DNA of 64,000 nucleotides from Pseudomonadota bacterium (GCA_021779535.1 JAJYAM010000001.1:76595-140594); one strand, 5' to 3'. Positions 15,868 to 25,236 are shown, counted from the first letter of the stretch. The notes: a model not told the origin generated them from the letters alone. A program made the numbers and translations.

Positions 15868-16926
15868 CTATTCGGGACGGTAATTGCGCACGGTGTCGAC
15901 GAGCACCGCGACGTTCTCCGGGTCCACGTCCGGGGTGATGCCGTGCCCGAGATTGAACACGTGCCCGGGTCCGGGACCGTAGTCCGCGAGCACGCGCAGC
16001 GCCTCGGTCCGCAGCACCTCCGGCGGCGCGAGCAGCGCCGCCGGGTCGAGGTTTCCCTGCAGCGCGATCCGGTCCCCGACCGCCGCGCGCGCGGCCGCGA
16101 GCGGCGTCGTCCAGTCGACGCCCGCCGCGTCGCAGCCGATCGCCGCGGTCCGATCGAGCCAGGCGCCGCCGCCCTTGGTGAACACGATTCGCGGCACGAT
16201 GCGCTCGTCGGCCCGGCGCGTCAGCCCGTCGACGATCTGCGCCAGGTAGTGCAGGGAGAATTCCCCGTACTGCGCCGGCGTCAGCGTGCCGCCCCAGGTG
16301 TCGAACAGCATCACGGCCTGCGCGCCCGCCGCGATCTGGGCGTTGAGATACGCGATCGTCGCCCGCGCGAGCAAGTCGAGCAACCGGTGCAGATCGCGGG
16401 GAGCGCCGTACAGCATCCGCTTGATCCGCGCGAAGGCCTTGCTGCCGCCCCCTTCGACCATGTAGGTGGCGACGGTCCACGGCGAGCCGGCGAACCCGAT
16501 CAGGGGGACGCGGCCGCGCAATTCCCGCCGGACCAGCGCGACCGCGTCGATGACGTACTTCAGGTCGCTCGCCGGGTCGGGAACGAAGAGCTTCGCGATG
16601 TCGGCGGCGCTGCGCACCGGATGGGCGAAGCGCGGCCCCCCGCCGGCCTCGAACTCCAGGCCGAGGCGCATCGCGTGCGGGATCGTCAGGATGTCGGAGA
16701 ACAGGATCGCGCCGTCCAGCGGGTAGCGCTCGATCGGCTGCAGGGTGATCTCGCCGGCGATCTCGGGATTGGTGCACATCTGCAGGAAGCCGCCCGCGCG
16801 CTCGCGCGTCGCCCGGTACTCGGGCAGATAGCGGCCCGCCTGCCGCATCAGCCAGATCGGGCGGCGCGGCGTCGGCTCGCGCAGCAACGCGCGCAGCAAC
16901 GAATCGTTCGCGAGCGGCGCGCTCAC
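15868..16926 (-). CDS. hemE: Uroporphyrinogen decarboxylase
   Basis: A 352-residue enzyme of the heme pathway, removing the four acetate carboxyls of uroporphyrinogen III to give coproporphyrinogen III. N-terminal signature [16 protein letters not shown], then the catalytic aspartate region [22 protein letters not shown] [31 protein letters not shown] and the C-terminal [10 protein letters not shown] with its His. The GTG start (16926) overlaps the dgt stop as GTGA, so translation is likely coupled. Last gene of the pil-aro-dgt-hemE run. Confidence 0.96.
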   Translation of the reverse strand: MSAPLANDSLLRALLREPTPRRPIWLMRQAGRYLPEYRATRERAGGFLQMCTNPEIAGEITLQPIERYPLDGAILFSDILTIPHAMRLGLEFEAGGGPRFAHPVRSAADIAKLFVPDPASDLKYVIDAVALVRRELRGRVPLIGFAGSPWTVATYMVEGGGSKAFARIKRMLYGAPRDLHRLLDLLARATIAYLNAQIAAGAQAVMLFDTWGGTLTPAQYGEFSLHYLAQIVDGLTRRADERIVPRIVFTKGGGAWLDRTAAIGCDAAGVDWTTPLAAARAAVGDRIALQGNLDPAALLAPPEVLRTEALRVLADYGPGPGHVFNLGHGITPDVDPENVAVLVDTVRNYRPE

Positions 16927-18077
16927 GTGCGCTCCGACGGGTCGAACAGCCGGCGGTGCTCGAGGATCGCGTAGCGATCGGTCATCCCCGCGATGTAGTC
17001 GGCGACCGCGCGGGCGCGTCCGGCGGGGCCCTGGATCGCCTCGCGGCGCGTGCCCGAGGCACGGTGCTCGTCCGGCATCAACGCCGGCTCGGCGAAGAAC
17101 GCGTCGAACAGCTCGCGCACCACCCGTCGCGCTTTCGTGGTCATCCGCCGGACCTTGTAGTGCCGGTAGAGATGCTCGCGCAGGAACGACTTCAGCGCCT
17201 GGTTCGCGCGCGCCGTCTCCTCGCTGAATCCGATCATGAACTGCCGCTGCGTGCGCACCTCCTGGATCGAGGCGACGCCCGACTCGTGCAGGCGCGCGGT
17301 CGAGGATTCGATCAGGTCGGTCACGAGGTGGTCGATCATCCGCCGCACGATCTCGTGAATCAACCGGCGCCCGCCGAGCCGCGGGTGCTTCGCGAGAACC
17401 TCCCCGTGCAGCTCGGCGAACAGCGGCACGGCGGCCAGTCCCTCCACGTCGATCAAGCCGGCGCGGATCCCGTCGTCGATGTCGTGGTTGTTGTACGCGA
17501 TCTCGTCGGCGAAGTTCGCGAGCTGCGCCTCCAGACTCGGCTGTTCGCGATTGACGAAGCGCTCGCCGACGTCGCCGAGGGCGAGGGCGTTCTTGTACGA
17601 GCAGTGCTTCAGGATCCCCTCGCGGCACTCGAAGGTGAGATTCAGGCCGTCGAACGCCGCGTAACGCTCCTCGAGCTCGTCGACCACCCGCAGCGATTGC
17701 AGGTTGTGCTCGAAGCCGCCGAAGTCGGCCATGCATTCGTTGAGCGCGTCCTGGCCCGCATGGCCGAACGGCGTGTGGCCGAGGTCGTGAGCGAGGCAGA
17801 TCGCCTCGGCGAGCGACTCGTTCAGCCGCAGCTGACCCGCGACGGTGCGTGCGATCTGCGCGACCTCGAGGGTATGCGTCAACCGGGTTCGAAACAGGTC
17901 GCCCTCGTGATTCACGAACACCTGGGTCTTGTAGACGAGGCGGCGGAACGCGGTCGAGTGAACGATGCGGTCGCGGTCGCGCTGGTACTCCGTGCGGTAC
18001 CGCGGCTTCGGCTCGGCGTGGCGGCGACCGCGGGTTTGATCGTCGTGGGCCGCATACGGCGCGAGCGCGGACGTCAT
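16923..18077 (-). CDS. dgt: dGTPase-like deoxyguanosine triphosphate triphosphohydrolase
   Basis: A 384-residue HD-domain nucleotide hydrolase. The metal site is visible as [13 protein letters not shown] (first His), then [15 protein letters not shown] (the HD pair) and a later [12 protein letters not shown] with the final Asp. [15 protein letters not shown] is the N-terminal signature of the dGTPase/SAMHD-type family. It hydrolyses dGTP or related dNTPs to the nucleoside and triphosphate. Its ATG overlaps the aroB stop (ATGA) and its stop overlaps the hemE start (GTGA). Confidence 0.94.
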   Translation of the reverse strand: MTSALAPYAAHDDQTRGRRHAEPKPRYRTEYQRDRDRIVHSTAFRRLVYKTQVFVNHEGDLFRTRLTHTLEVAQIARTVAGQLRLNESLAEAICLAHDLGHTPFGHAGQDALNECMADFGGFEHNLQSLRVVDELEERYAAFDGLNLTFECREGILKHCSYKNALALGDVGERFVNREQPSLEAQLANFADEIAYNNHDIDDGIRAGLIDVEGLAAVPLFAELHGEVLAKHPRLGGRRLIHEIVRRMIDHLVTDLIESSTARLHESGVASIQEVRTQRQFMIGFSEETARANQALKSFLREHLYRHYKVRRMTTKARRVVRELFDAFFAEPALMPDEHRASGTRREAIQGPAGRARAVADYIAGMTDRYAILEHRRLFDPSERT

Positions 18078-19150
18078 CCGAAATGCTCCTCGAGCGTCCG
18101 TGACAGCGCGTCGTCACCGTAATCGGTGCGCAGCTCGGCGACACCGAGCCCCGCGAGCAGCACGAGCCGCACGGCCCCGCCCCGCACCTTCTTGTCCATG
18201 CCGATCAGCGCGCGCGCGCGCGCGGCCCCGATTCGCGGCGCCTCGAGCGCGAGCCCGGCCGCGCGGAGCAGCGCGCGCAGCCGCTGCGGCACCGAGCGAT
18301 CGACGAGTCCGATACGCGCCGAGAGATCCGCGGCGATCGCGAGGCCGATCGCGACCGCCTCGCCGTGCAGATAGCGCTCGTATCCGGTCGCCGCCTCGAT
18401 CGCATGGCCGAAAGTATGACCGAAGTTGAGGATCGCCCGCACGCCGTCCTCGCGTTCGTCCCGCGCGACGATCGCGGCCTTGATCTCACAGGAACGCCCG
18501 ATCGCCTCGGCCAGGGCCTCCGGTTCGCGCGCGAGCAGGCGCGGAACCGAGCGCTCGAGCCACTCGAACAGCGCGGCGTCGGCGATGCATCCGTACTTGA
18601 CGACCTCCGCGAGACCGGCGCGCAGCTCGCGGTCGGCGAGCGTCCCCAGGCAATCGGTGTCGGCGACCACCGCGACCGGCTGGTGGAACGCCCCGATCAG
18701 GTTCTTGCCGCCCGGGTGGTTCACGCCGGTCTTGCCGCCGACCGAGGAGTCGACCTGCGCGAGCAAGGTCGTCGGGAGCTGGACGAAGCGAATCCCGCGT
18801 TGATAGCACGCGGCCGCGAATCCGCCGACGTCGCCGACCACCCCGCCGCCGAGCGCAACCAGCACCGCATCGCGATTGAAGCGTTGCTCGACGAGCGCGT
18901 CGAACACGCGGCTCGCGGTCGCGAGCGTCTTGTGGCGCTCGCCGTCCGGCAGGATGCACTCGCCGATCCGCCGGCCGGGCAAGCCCGCCCGCACGCGCGA
19001 CAGGTACAGCGGCGCGACCGTCTCGTTGCTGAGCACGAGCAGGTCCGCGCCGGGGACGCGGCGCGCGAGCGTCGCACCGTCGCCGAGCAGGCCTGCTCCG
19101 ATGTCGATCGGATAGGTCGTGCGGCCGAGGTCGACGTTCACGGTTCTCAC
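18074..19150 (-). CDS. aroB: 3-dehydroquinate synthase
   Basis: A 358-residue shikimate-pathway enzyme, converting DAHP to 3-dehydroquinate with NAD and a divalent metal. Motifs: [11 protein letters not shown], the glycine-rich [39 protein letters not shown], the metal-ligand Glu in GLAEVVKYG and the His ligands in [12 protein letters not shown] and [14 protein letters not shown] overlaps join it to aroK upstream and dgt downstream. Confidence 0.97.
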   Translation of the reverse strand: MRTVNVDLGRTTYPIDIGAGLLGDGATLARRVPGADLLVLSNETVAPLYLSRVRAGLPGRRIGECILPDGERHKTLATASRVFDALVEQRFNRDAVLVALGGGVVGDVGGFAAACYQRGIRFVQLPTTLLAQVDSSVGGKTGVNHPGGKNLIGAFHQPVAVVADTDCLGTLADRELRAGLAEVVKYGCIADAALFEWLERSVPRLLAREPEALAEAIGRSCEIKAAIVARDEREDGVRAILNFGHTFGHAIEAATGYERYLHGEAVAIGLAIAADLSARIGLVDRSVPQRLRALLRAAGLALEAPRIGAARARALIGMDKKVRGGAVRLVLLAGLGVAELRTDYGDDALSRTLEEHFG

Positions 19151-19698
19151 GGCGAAGGATTATACGGAGCCGGGCCGCCCTTGGCCCGGTGAAGCTCGCG
19201 AAGGATCTCCTCGGCGACCGCGCCGACCCGACGGCCGTCGGTCGACACGGTGAGGTCGGCGGTCTCGGCGTACAGCGGCACGCGCTGGTCCAGCAGCTCC
19301 TCCAGCACGCGCACCGGATCCGCGACCGAGAGCAGCGGCCGGTGCCTCGCATGGCGGGTCCGGGCGAGCTGTTGCTCGACCGAGGTCTGCAGGTAGACGA
19401 CGACCCCCCGCTCGGCGAGCGCGCGGCGGTTCGCGGGGTCGATCACCGCGCCGCCGCCGGTCGCGAGCACGATGCGGTCGAGTGCGGTCAGGCGCTCGAT
19501 CGATTCGCGTTCACGCGCGCGAAAGCCGGCTTCGCCTTCCTGCTCGAAGATGTAGCTGATGTCGACGCCGGTGCGCGCGACCACGTCGGCATCGCTGTCG
19601 CGAAACGCGAGACCGAGCAGCCGCCCGAGCTGGCGGCCGACCGCGGTCTTGCCCGACCCCATCGGCCCGATCAAGAACACGTTGGTTTTGCCGAACAT
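19147..19698 (-). CDS. aroK: Shikimate kinase
   Basis: A 183-residue shikimate kinase. P-loop GPMGSGKTAVG (about 11-21), shikimate-binding Asp and Arg in FRDSDADV and GFRARERE, and the second substrate loop ATGGGAV. The lid residue Arg is in RHARHRPLL. Directly downstream of pilQ, as in many gammaproteobacteria. Confidence 0.96.
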   Translation of the reverse strand: MFGKTNVFLIGPMGSGKTAVGRQLGRLLGLAFRDSDADVVARTGVDISYIFEQEGEAGFRARERESIERLTALDRIVLATGGGAVIDPANRRALAERGVVVYLQTSVEQQLARTRHARHRPLLSVADPVRVLEELLDQRVPLYAETADLTVSTDGRRVGAVAEEILRELHRAKGGPAPYNPSP

Positions 19699-19758
19699 CT
19701 CGGCTGCGCATCATAGAACAGGTGGCGCGGGACTTGGCGCCCCGCCGGCGTGGGACCG

Positions 19759-19789
19759 GGCGTCCCGCCGGCCGCGCCGGCGGGACGCC
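19759..19789 (-). terminator. Perfect 14-bp stem-loop between pilQ and aroK
   Basis: GGCGTCCCGCCGGC (19759-19772) pairs without mismatch with GCCGGCGGGACGCC (19776-19789) around a 3-base loop, in the 123-base gap between pilQ and aroK. It could lower read-through from pil into aro-dgt-hemE or set a processing end. No U tract follows on the minus strand. Confidence 0.45.
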
Positions 19790-19821
19790 GGTCGCGGCGG
19801 CGGGCTGGGTCGCGCGGCGCC

Positions 19822-21960
19822 TCAGTAGAGGTTCGAGCCCTCGCGCAGGATCTTCGGCGTGATGAACACCAGCAACTCGGTCTTGTTGTTGATCCGGGTC
19901 GTGCTCTTGAACAGGTGCCCGAGCACCGGGATGTCGCCCAGGTAGGGGACCTTGTCCGCGGTGTTGCTCTTGGTCGTGTCCAGGATGCCGCCGAGGACGA
20001 CCGTCTGCCCGTCGTTCACCAGGACCTGCGTGATGATCTCGCGGGTGTTGATCGAGGGTACGGTGCCGCCGGTCGCGCTCTGCACCGACTGGCCGACCGA
20101 GTCGTCGCTCACGTCGAGGTCGAGCAGCACCCGGTTGTCCGGGGTGATCAGCGGCGTCACCTTGAGCGACAGCACCGCCTTCTTGAACTGCGTCGTCGTC
20201 GCGCCGCTCGACGCGGACTGCTGGTACGGGATCTCGACGCCCTGCATGATCGTCGCCTCCTTCTGGTTCGCGGTGATCACGCGTGGCGAGGAGATGACTT
20301 CGCCCCGCCCCTCGTTCTGCGCGGCCGAGAGCTCGAGGTCGACCAGGTAGCTGCTGCCGAGGATCGACAGGCCGATCGCGCCGGCCGGGTTCGCGACCGG
20401 CAGGTTCACCTGATACCGGTTCCCGAGCGACGGCGCGGTGACCGGGTAGAGCGTGCCGCTCTTGTTCAGGTTGCTGATCGCCGATTGGGTCATGGTGTCG
20501 GCGCCGGTACCGTTGCCGGTCACCGACAGCAAGCCGTTGTTGCCGTTCTGGGCGTACTTGGTCACCCCGAACCGGGCGCCGAGATCACGCTCGAACTGGT
20601 CGGTCACGACGACGATGCGCGCCTCGATCAGCACCTGTTTCACCGGGACGTCGAGCTTGCGGACCAGCGCACGGATGCTCGCGAGCCGCTCGTCGGTGTC
20701 CTTGATCAACAGGGTGTTGGTGCGCTCGTCGACCGACAGCGCGCCGCGCTGCGAGAGCATCGAGTTCTTGCCGCCGCCCGCCTTGATCAGCGCCGCGAGA
20801 TCCGACGCCTTCGCGTAATTGACCTGCAGGAACTCGGTGTGCAGCGGTTCGAGCTGCTGGATCTGATCGCGCGCCGCGAGGTGCGCCTTCTCCTCCGCGG
20901 CCAGCTCGGCGGTCGGACCGACGATCAGCACGTTGCCCTCGCGCACCTTGTCGAGACCCTTGGTCCGCAGCACGATGTCGAGCGCCTCGTCCCAGGGGAC
21001 GTTCTGCAGGCGCAGCGTGAGATTGCCGGTGACCGCGTCGCTGACCACGATGTTCTGACCACCGGTGTCGGCGAGCAGCTGCAGCACGGAGCGCACGTCG
21101 ATGTTCTGGAAGTCGAGCGTGAGCCGCTGGCCGTTGTAACGCTTCTTGCCTTCGGCGCCGGCAACCTCGGTCTTCGGCTTGACCTCGATCACGTACTGGG
21201 AGTCGGCCTGATAGGCGAGCTGGTCGAATTCGCCGTGCGCATGGATCACGATCCGCGTGCTGCCGTTGCGGCGCATCGCGTCGAGCGATTCGACCGGGGT
21301 CGCGAAGTCGGTGACGTCGTAGCGGCGCATCAATTGGGCCGGCAGATGCGCACCCGAGAAGTCGACGACGATCCGATTGCCTTCCTGCCGCGTGTTGACC
21401 GCAATGCTCGCATCCGACATGTTCACGATGACGCGACCGGTCCCGTTCGGGCCGCGGCGAAAATCGATCGTCCGGATCGAGTGCGCCGGCGCGGCCGCCG
21501 CCTGAGCGCCGACCGGGGTCATGCCGCGTTCGGCCATCGCCGTCGGCTGCGCCGCGGGCCGCGCGCCGAGATCGACCAGGATCTCGTTGCCCACGACCCG
21601 GGTCGTGTACGGAATCAGCGTGTCCAGGTCGACGACGACCCGCGTGCGCCCATCGGCTTCGGCGGCGAGCACCGAGTCGACGACGCCCGAGCGCACGTCG
21701 ATCCGCCGCGACGGCAGCGCGAGCGAGACGTTGGGCAGGTCGAGCGCGATCCGCGCCGGCTTGTCGACCGTGAACGCGAGCGGCTGGGGCGCCGGTCCGC
21801 TCAGATGCAGGGTGAGGAGCACTTGCTGGCCGGCCAGCGTCCGCACGTCGATCGACTGGAGCTTGTTGGGTGCGGCGCCCTGGGCACGCGCGCCGATCGC
21901 GGCGAGTACGAACAAGGCGAAGCCCGCCAGGCTCGCGATCCGTGTCTTCGAACTGGTCAT
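19822..21960 (-). CDS. pilQ: Type IV pilus secretin
   Basis: A 712-residue outer-membrane secretin through which the pilus passes. Signal peptide about 1-28 (ending GARAQ); two AMIN-type domains in the N-terminal 230 residues, which bind peptidoglycan in this family; an STN/N0 domain near LTLDFQNIDVRSVLQLLADTGG; N1 domain; and the C-terminal secretin domain ending VPYLGDIPVLGHLFKST and ELLVFITPKIL. The ATG at 21960 has CGGAGAG upstream; an earlier in-frame TTG overlapping the pilP stop is less likely. Works with PilP, PilO, PilN and PilM as the alignment complex. Confidence 0.96.
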   Translation of the reverse strand: MTSSKTRIASLAGFALFVLAAIGARAQGAAPNKLQSIDVRTLAGQQVLLTLHLSGPAPQPLAFTVDKPARIALDLPNVSLALPSRRIDVRSGVVDSVLAAEADGRTRVVVDLDTLIPYTTRVVGNEILVDLGARPAAQPTAMAERGMTPVGAQAAAAPAHSIRTIDFRRGPNGTGRVIVNMSDASIAVNTRQEGNRIVVDFSGAHLPAQLMRRYDVTDFATPVESLDAMRRNGSTRIVIHAHGEFDQLAYQADSQYVIEVKPKTEVAGAEGKKRYNGQRLTLDFQNIDVRSVLQLLADTGGQNIVVSDAVTGNLTLRLQNVPWDEALDIVLRTKGLDKVREGNVLIVGPTAELAAEEKAHLAARDQIQQLEPLHTEFLQVNYAKASDLAALIKAGGGKNSMLSQRGALSVDERTNTLLIKDTDERLASIRALVRKLDVPVKQVLIEARIVVVTDQFERDLGARFGVTKYAQNGNNGLLSVTGNGTGADTMTQSAISNLNKSGTLYPVTAPSLGNRYQVNLPVANPAGAIGLSILGSSYLVDLELSAAQNEGRGEVISSPRVITANQKEATIMQGVEIPYQQSASSGATTTQFKKAVLSLKVTPLITPDNRVLLDLDVSDDSVGQSVQSATGGTVPSINTREIITQVLVNDGQTVVLGGILDTTKSNTADKVPYLGDIPVLGHLFKSTTRINNKTELLVFITPKILREGSNLY

Positions 21961-21980
21961 GCGTTGCTCTCCGTGAGGCT

Positions 21981-22496
21981 TCAATTGGCCAGAGCCAGCG
22001 AAGCCGGTCGCTTGATATAGCCGCCGAGGCCGTCGGGGACGATTTCGACGATGCTGATCCTGCTCGGCGTGATCGACACGATCCTGCCGTCGCTCTGCCC
22101 GACGTAATTGCCGATCTGCACCTTGTGAACCAATCCGTCCTTCGTCTGGACCAGACCGTAGAAGCGGCCGCCGATCCGGATCGTTCCGACCATCTTCAGC
22201 GTGTCCAGCGAAAAGCGCTCGAGGAACTCGCGCGGCCGATGCAGGTTCGGATGCACCGAGGAAGGTCCGGTGTCCGAGGGTCCCTGCGGCTGGAACGGCG
22301 AGCGCAGATTCGCGGCGCTGTAGGTGAACGACTCGTAGGGCTTCACCTCGGGGAGCGGCTCGATGCGGCCGCCGGGCCGCTTTTCCATCTGCGCGATCCA
22401 GGCTTTGAGATTCGCCTGACCGCCCGAGCAGCCCGCGATCGCGGCGCTTGCGAGCATTGCGGCGACCAGCGCCGCGGTGCGGGTCGATCGCCTCAC
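21981..22496 (-). CDS. pilP: Type IV pilus inner-membrane lipoprotein PilP
   Basis: A 171-residue lipoprotein: the lipobox IAGC places the lipid on Cys about 22. The C-terminal domain, LKMVGTIRIGGRFYGLVQTKDGLVHKVQIGNYVGQSDGRI (read in parts), is the beta-sandwich that contacts the PilQ N0 domain. PilP links the secretin to the PilN-PilO dimer. ATGA overlap with pilO. Confidence 0.95.
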   Translation of the reverse strand: MRRSTRTAALVAAMLASAAIAGCSGGQANLKAWIAQMEKRPGGRIEPLPEVKPYESFTYSAANLRSPFQPQGPSDTGPSSVHPNLHRPREFLERFSLDTLKMVGTIRIGGRFYGLVQTKDGLVHKVQIGNYVGQSDGRIVSITPSRISIVEIVPDGLGGYIKRPASLALAN

Positions 22497-23155
22497 TTTG
22501 CGCCTCCCAGTTTCTTCGCCGGTCCCTTGCCGGTCGCCGGTCCCCTGCCGCCCGACTTCTCGTCCTCGATGTAGCGGTAGGTCTTCGCCGTGACGTCCAT
22601 CGTCAAGTCGTCGAAATTGCTGCCGTGGCTGTCGACCGGCGCGATGTGGATGTCGTGCAGGGTCACGATGCGCGGCAACGCGGCGATCCCGCTGACGAAC
22701 TTGCCGAATTCGTGATAGCTGCCGACGAGCCGGATCCGGATCGGCAACTCGGCGTAGAAACCCTTGTCGACCTCGGGCCCCGGCTGGAAGAGCTTCTCCT
22801 GCAGGCCCGCGGCGAGACCGGTCTGCGAAATGTCCACCAGCAGGTTCGGGACCTCGGTTCGTCCGGGCAGTTGTCGCAGCATCGCACCGAAGCTGCGCCG
22901 CATCTCCGCGAGCTGCGCCTTGTAGGCGTCGAGGTTCGCGGCGCGCTGCTGCTTGGTCATGAACTCCTGGCGCAGCGTCTGCTCCTGCGCCTCGGCCCGC
23001 AGCAGCTGCGGCCGGTCCTGCGTCCAGACCAGCAGATACCAGAAGATCACCGCACTCGCGACGAAGATCAGCCCGACGAAGAACACGCGCACCGTGGTCG
23101 GCCAGCGACCCGGATCACGCGGATCGAGTGTCCGCAGTTGTTCGATGAAGTTCAT
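22493..23155 (-). CDS. pilO: Type IV pilus assembly protein PilO
   Basis: A 220-residue bitopic inner-membrane protein. One transmembrane helix (VRVFFVGLIFVASAVIFWYLL, about 22-42 read in parts), a coiled-coil segment (residues about 50-95) and a ferredoxin-like periplasmic core (LPIRIRLVGSYHEFGKFVSGIAALPRIVTLHDI region). It pairs with PilN. The C-terminal tail GGRGPATGKGPAKKLGGAK is basic and probably disordered. Overlaps both neighbours by ATGA. Confidence 0.95.
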   Translation of the reverse strand: MNFIEQLRTLDPRDPGRWPTTVRVFFVGLIFVASAVIFWYLLVWTQDRPQLLRAEAQEQTLRQEFMTKQQRAANLDAYKAQLAEMRRSFGAMLRQLPGRTEVPNLLVDISQTGLAAGLQEKLFQPGPEVDKGFYAELPIRIRLVGSYHEFGKFVSGIAALPRIVTLHDIHIAPVDSHGSNFDDLTMDVTAKTYRYIEDEKSGGRGPATGKGPAKKLGGAK

Positions 23156-23739
23156 TTCGCCGCGACCTCATGGCGCTGGTTCTTGTCGCCGCTCGAACCG
23201 GCGCCGACCGTGTTCACGAACAGCACGAACTTCGATCCCCCGGTCGGCGAGCTCTTCGCCGCCTCGACGACCTGCAGCACCGGGTCGTCCATCCACACCG
23301 ATGCGTCGATGTTGCGCATCAGCGTCGACACCCGGGTGCTGGACTGCGCGATGCCGTCGATCTCGAGCTTCGCACCGGACTGCTTCAGCGCGGTCAGGTA
23401 CACCCCTTCGGGCACCGCGCGCGCGATCGCGTCGAACAGGTGCACGATCTCGGGACGGCTGCGCTGCAGCTTCTCGATGATCTCCATGCGGGCGACCAGG
23501 CGCTGTTTGCGGTCCTCGAGATTCAGGATGTCGGCGATCTTCGCGTCGAGCTTGTGGATCTCGCTCTGCAGCAGCTGGTTGCGCGCGAGCTGCGCGTCGA
23601 TCCGGCCGGCATAGATCAGCTTTCCAAGCAGCGCGAACATGATCGCCCCGAGGACCGCGGCGCCGGCGGCGAGCGCGAATTCCTTGCGGCGAAGCGTCCG
23701 TTGCTGTTCACGCCAGGGCAGTAGGTTGATACGCGGCAT
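23152..23739 (-). CDS. pilN: Type IV pilus assembly protein PilN
   Basis: A 195-residue bitopic membrane protein. The cytoplasmic N-terminus PRINLLPWRE is the INLLP motif that docks in PilM. A single helix (about 22-42) is followed by a coiled coil (about 50-90) and a periplasmic alpha/beta core. The ATG at 23739 is chosen because the INLLP motif starts at residue 3; an upstream in-frame GTG would add 13 unlikely residues. Confidence 0.95.
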   Translation of the reverse strand: MPRINLLPWREQQRTLRRKEFALAAGAAVLGAIMFALLGKLIYAGRIDAQLARNQLLQSEIHKLDAKIADILNLEDRKQRLVARMEIIEKLQRSRPEIVHLFDAIARAVPEGVYLTALKQSGAKLEIDGIAQSSTRVSTLMRNIDASVWMDDPVLQVVEAAKSSPTGGSKFVLFVNTVGAGSSGDKNQRHEVAAK

Positions 23740-23747
23740 GGTGGCCC

Positions 23748-24812
23748 TCAGTCGAAGCTGCGCAACGCGAGTCCGCACGCGGTCAATAGCGCCGTCGCGT
23801 CACGCTCCACGCCCTGCGCTCGAGCCTTTGACGACACTTTCATCGCACCGAGCGGATCGCCCTTCTCGGCCGGCACTCCGACGCGGCTGGAGACCACGTC
23901 GGCGACGCCGGCAATGTTCGCGCAGCCGCCGCAGATCAGGATCTGGTCCGGCTGCGCGCGGCCGCTTCCGGAGGCGAGGTAGAACTGCAGCGATCGGCTG
24001 ACCTGCTGCGTCATGTCGTCGATGAACGGGTCGAGCACCTCCGGCTGATAGTTGCTCGGCAAGCCGCCCTCCTTCTTCGCTCGCCCCGCCTCTTCCATGC
24101 TGAGGCCGTAGGTGCGCATGATCTCCTCGGTGAGCAGCTGGCCCCCGAACGCGAAATCGCGGGTGTAGATCACCTTCAGGTCGCGCAGCACGCTGAACGT
24201 CGTGCTGCTCGCGCCGAAATCGACGACCGCGATCGTGCGGTCCATCCCCCCGTCGGGCATCTGATGGCGCATCAACGCGCACGCGTTTTCCAGCGCGAAC
24301 GCTTCGACGTCGACGAGCTGCGCGGTCAGGCCCGAGGTCTGCACCGCGGCGCGGCGCTGCTCGACGTTCTCGGTCCGCGTTGCGACCAACAGCACGTCGA
24401 TCATGTCCGAGTCCTTCTCGGACGGCCCGATCACCTGGAAGTCGTAGCTGACCTCCTCCATCGGGAACGGGATGTACTGGTCGGCCTGCATCTCGACCTG
24501 GGCTTCCAGGTCGCTTTCGCCGAGATTCTTCGGCATCTGGATCACTTTGGTGATCGCCGCGTCGCCGCTGATCGCGACGGCCGCGAGCCGGCTCTTCGCG
24601 CCGGAACGCTTGACCGCGCGCCGGACGGCTTCGCCGACCGCCTCGGCGTCGACGATCGCCTTTTCGTTGATCGCGTTGTGCGGCGTCGGTTCCGCCGCGT
24701 AGGACTCGACCCGATATTGATCGCCGGCCATCGTCAACTCGATCAACTTCACCGACGACGTGGTGATGTCGAGCCCGAGCAGGGGGCGATACCGCTTAAC
24801 GAACGACCACAC
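23748..24812 (-). CDS. pilM: Type IV pilus actin-like ATPase PilM
   Basis: A 354-residue cytoplasmic actin-fold protein that binds the N-terminus of PilN and links the alignment complex to the PilB/PilT motors. LLGLDITTSSVKLIEL is the first phosphate-binding loop, VVDFGASSTTFSVL the second, and ILICGGCANIAGVADVV the adenosine loop. Starts at a GTG with AAGGA five bases upstream. It heads the pilMNOPQ run and has a 5' leader of about 370 bases containing the cyclic-di-GMP aptamer. Confidence 0.96.
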   Translation of the reverse strand: MWSFVKRYRPLLGLDITTSSVKLIELTMAGDQYRVESYAAEPTPHNAINEKAIVDAEAVGEAVRRAVKRSGAKSRLAAVAISGDAAITKVIQMPKNLGESDLEAQVEMQADQYIPFPMEEVSYDFQVIGPSEKDSDMIDVLLVATRTENVEQRRAAVQTSGLTAQLVDVEAFALENACALMRHQMPDGGMDRTIAVVDFGASSTTFSVLRDLKVIYTRDFAFGGQLLTEEIMRTYGLSMEEAGRAKKEGGLPSNYQPEVLDPFIDDMTQQVSRSLQFYLASGSGRAQPDQILICGGCANIAGVADVVSSRVGVPAEKGDPLGAMKVSSKARAQGVERDATALLTACGLALRSFD

Positions 24813-24860
24813 GATTTTTCCTTTTTTGGTCAGTATCTTGTAGGTCGAAACTTGTGCATC

Positions 24861-24889
24861 AGATTAGCTATGGATCGAAAACTTATCAA
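24861..24889 (-). promoter_or_regulatory. Possible second promoter close to pilM
   Basis: Minus-strand TTGATA (24889-24884), 17 bases, TAATCT (24866-24861). A start near 24854 would bypass the riboswitch. The -10 box is weak (3 of 6), so this is only a candidate. Confidence 0.3.
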
Positions 24890-25061
24890 GAAACTGTTAA
24901 ATCGACCGTGATCCTACTCACGTTAATCGCTCTCGGCCTGCCGGCGACCGGCACTTCTCCCCGGAGACGCTGTCTCTAAAGGGGTGAGCCAAGTCGGTCG
25001 GAGGGTATGATGGCTGCGCCTGGACGAAGCGGGTGCCGGCGTGTACAGATCGCGTGGGTCG

Positions 25062-25085
25062 CGGGTTCGCGATCGCGCGAACCCG
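25062..25085 (-). other. 10-bp stem-loop directly downstream of the cyclic-di-GMP aptamer
   Basis: GGGTTCGCG (25063-25071) and CGCGAACCC (25076-25084) form a perfect stem, with one further C-G pair outside and a 4-base loop. It begins about 8 bases past the aptamer 3' edge, where an expression platform would lie. No U tract follows on the minus strand. A second hairpin (CCCC...GGGG around GAGAC/GTCTC) lies at 24959-24984. Confidence 0.5.
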
Positions 25086-25092
25086 GCACCTC

Positions 25093-25182
25093 GAAATCCG
25101 GCAACCCCGCTATCCTAGGCACGGTCGGCCCTTAGACCGGAAGCTTTGCGTCCCCACCTTTCGATGAGTATGCCCCTTGATC
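25093..25182 (-). ncRNA. Cyclic di-GMP class I (GEMM) riboswitch in the pilM leader
   Basis: On the minus strand, in order: AAGGGGCATACTCATCGAAA (25178-25159), GGTGGGGACGCAAAGC (25158-25143), TTCCGGTCTAAGG, GCCTAGGATAGCGGGGTTGC (25120-25101), CGG. These match the GEMM-I consensus as I know it from the Vibrio Vc2 aptamer: the GAAA tetraloop closing P2, invariant GGGACGCAAAGC, the CCUAA-type tetraloop receptor and AGCGGGGUUACCG. The position corresponding to ligand-binding G20 appears to be G, favouring cyclic di-GMP over the cGAMP-preferring variant. It faces pilM, 280 bases upstream, and a promoter-like pair lies immediately 5'. On or off behaviour cannot be read. Confidence 0.9.
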
Positions 25183-25187
25183 AGGCG

Positions 25188-25217
25188 GTAATATGCTTTC
25201 GCAATCCCGCCGGTCAA
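25188..25217 (-). promoter_or_regulatory. Putative promoter of the pilM leader
   Basis: Minus-strand TTGACC (25217-25212), 18 bases, TATTAC (25193-25188). Predicted start near 25181 coincides with the 5' edge of the aptamer. The -35 box is only 20 bases from the divergent mrcA start codon. Confidence 0.6.
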
Positions 25218-25236
25218 TAAGTTAGAACGGTTTTAC

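Noticed and set aside
21961..21984. Earlier TTG start of pilQ overlapping the pilP stop
   Set aside because: The ATG at 21960 has a good ribosome site and is followed at once by a normal signal peptide; the longer form adds eight polar residues before it.
24959..24984. Intrinsic terminator in the pilM leader
   Set aside because: The CCCC/GGGG hairpin around GAGAC/GTCTC is real but no U run follows on the minus strand, so it is not called a terminator.
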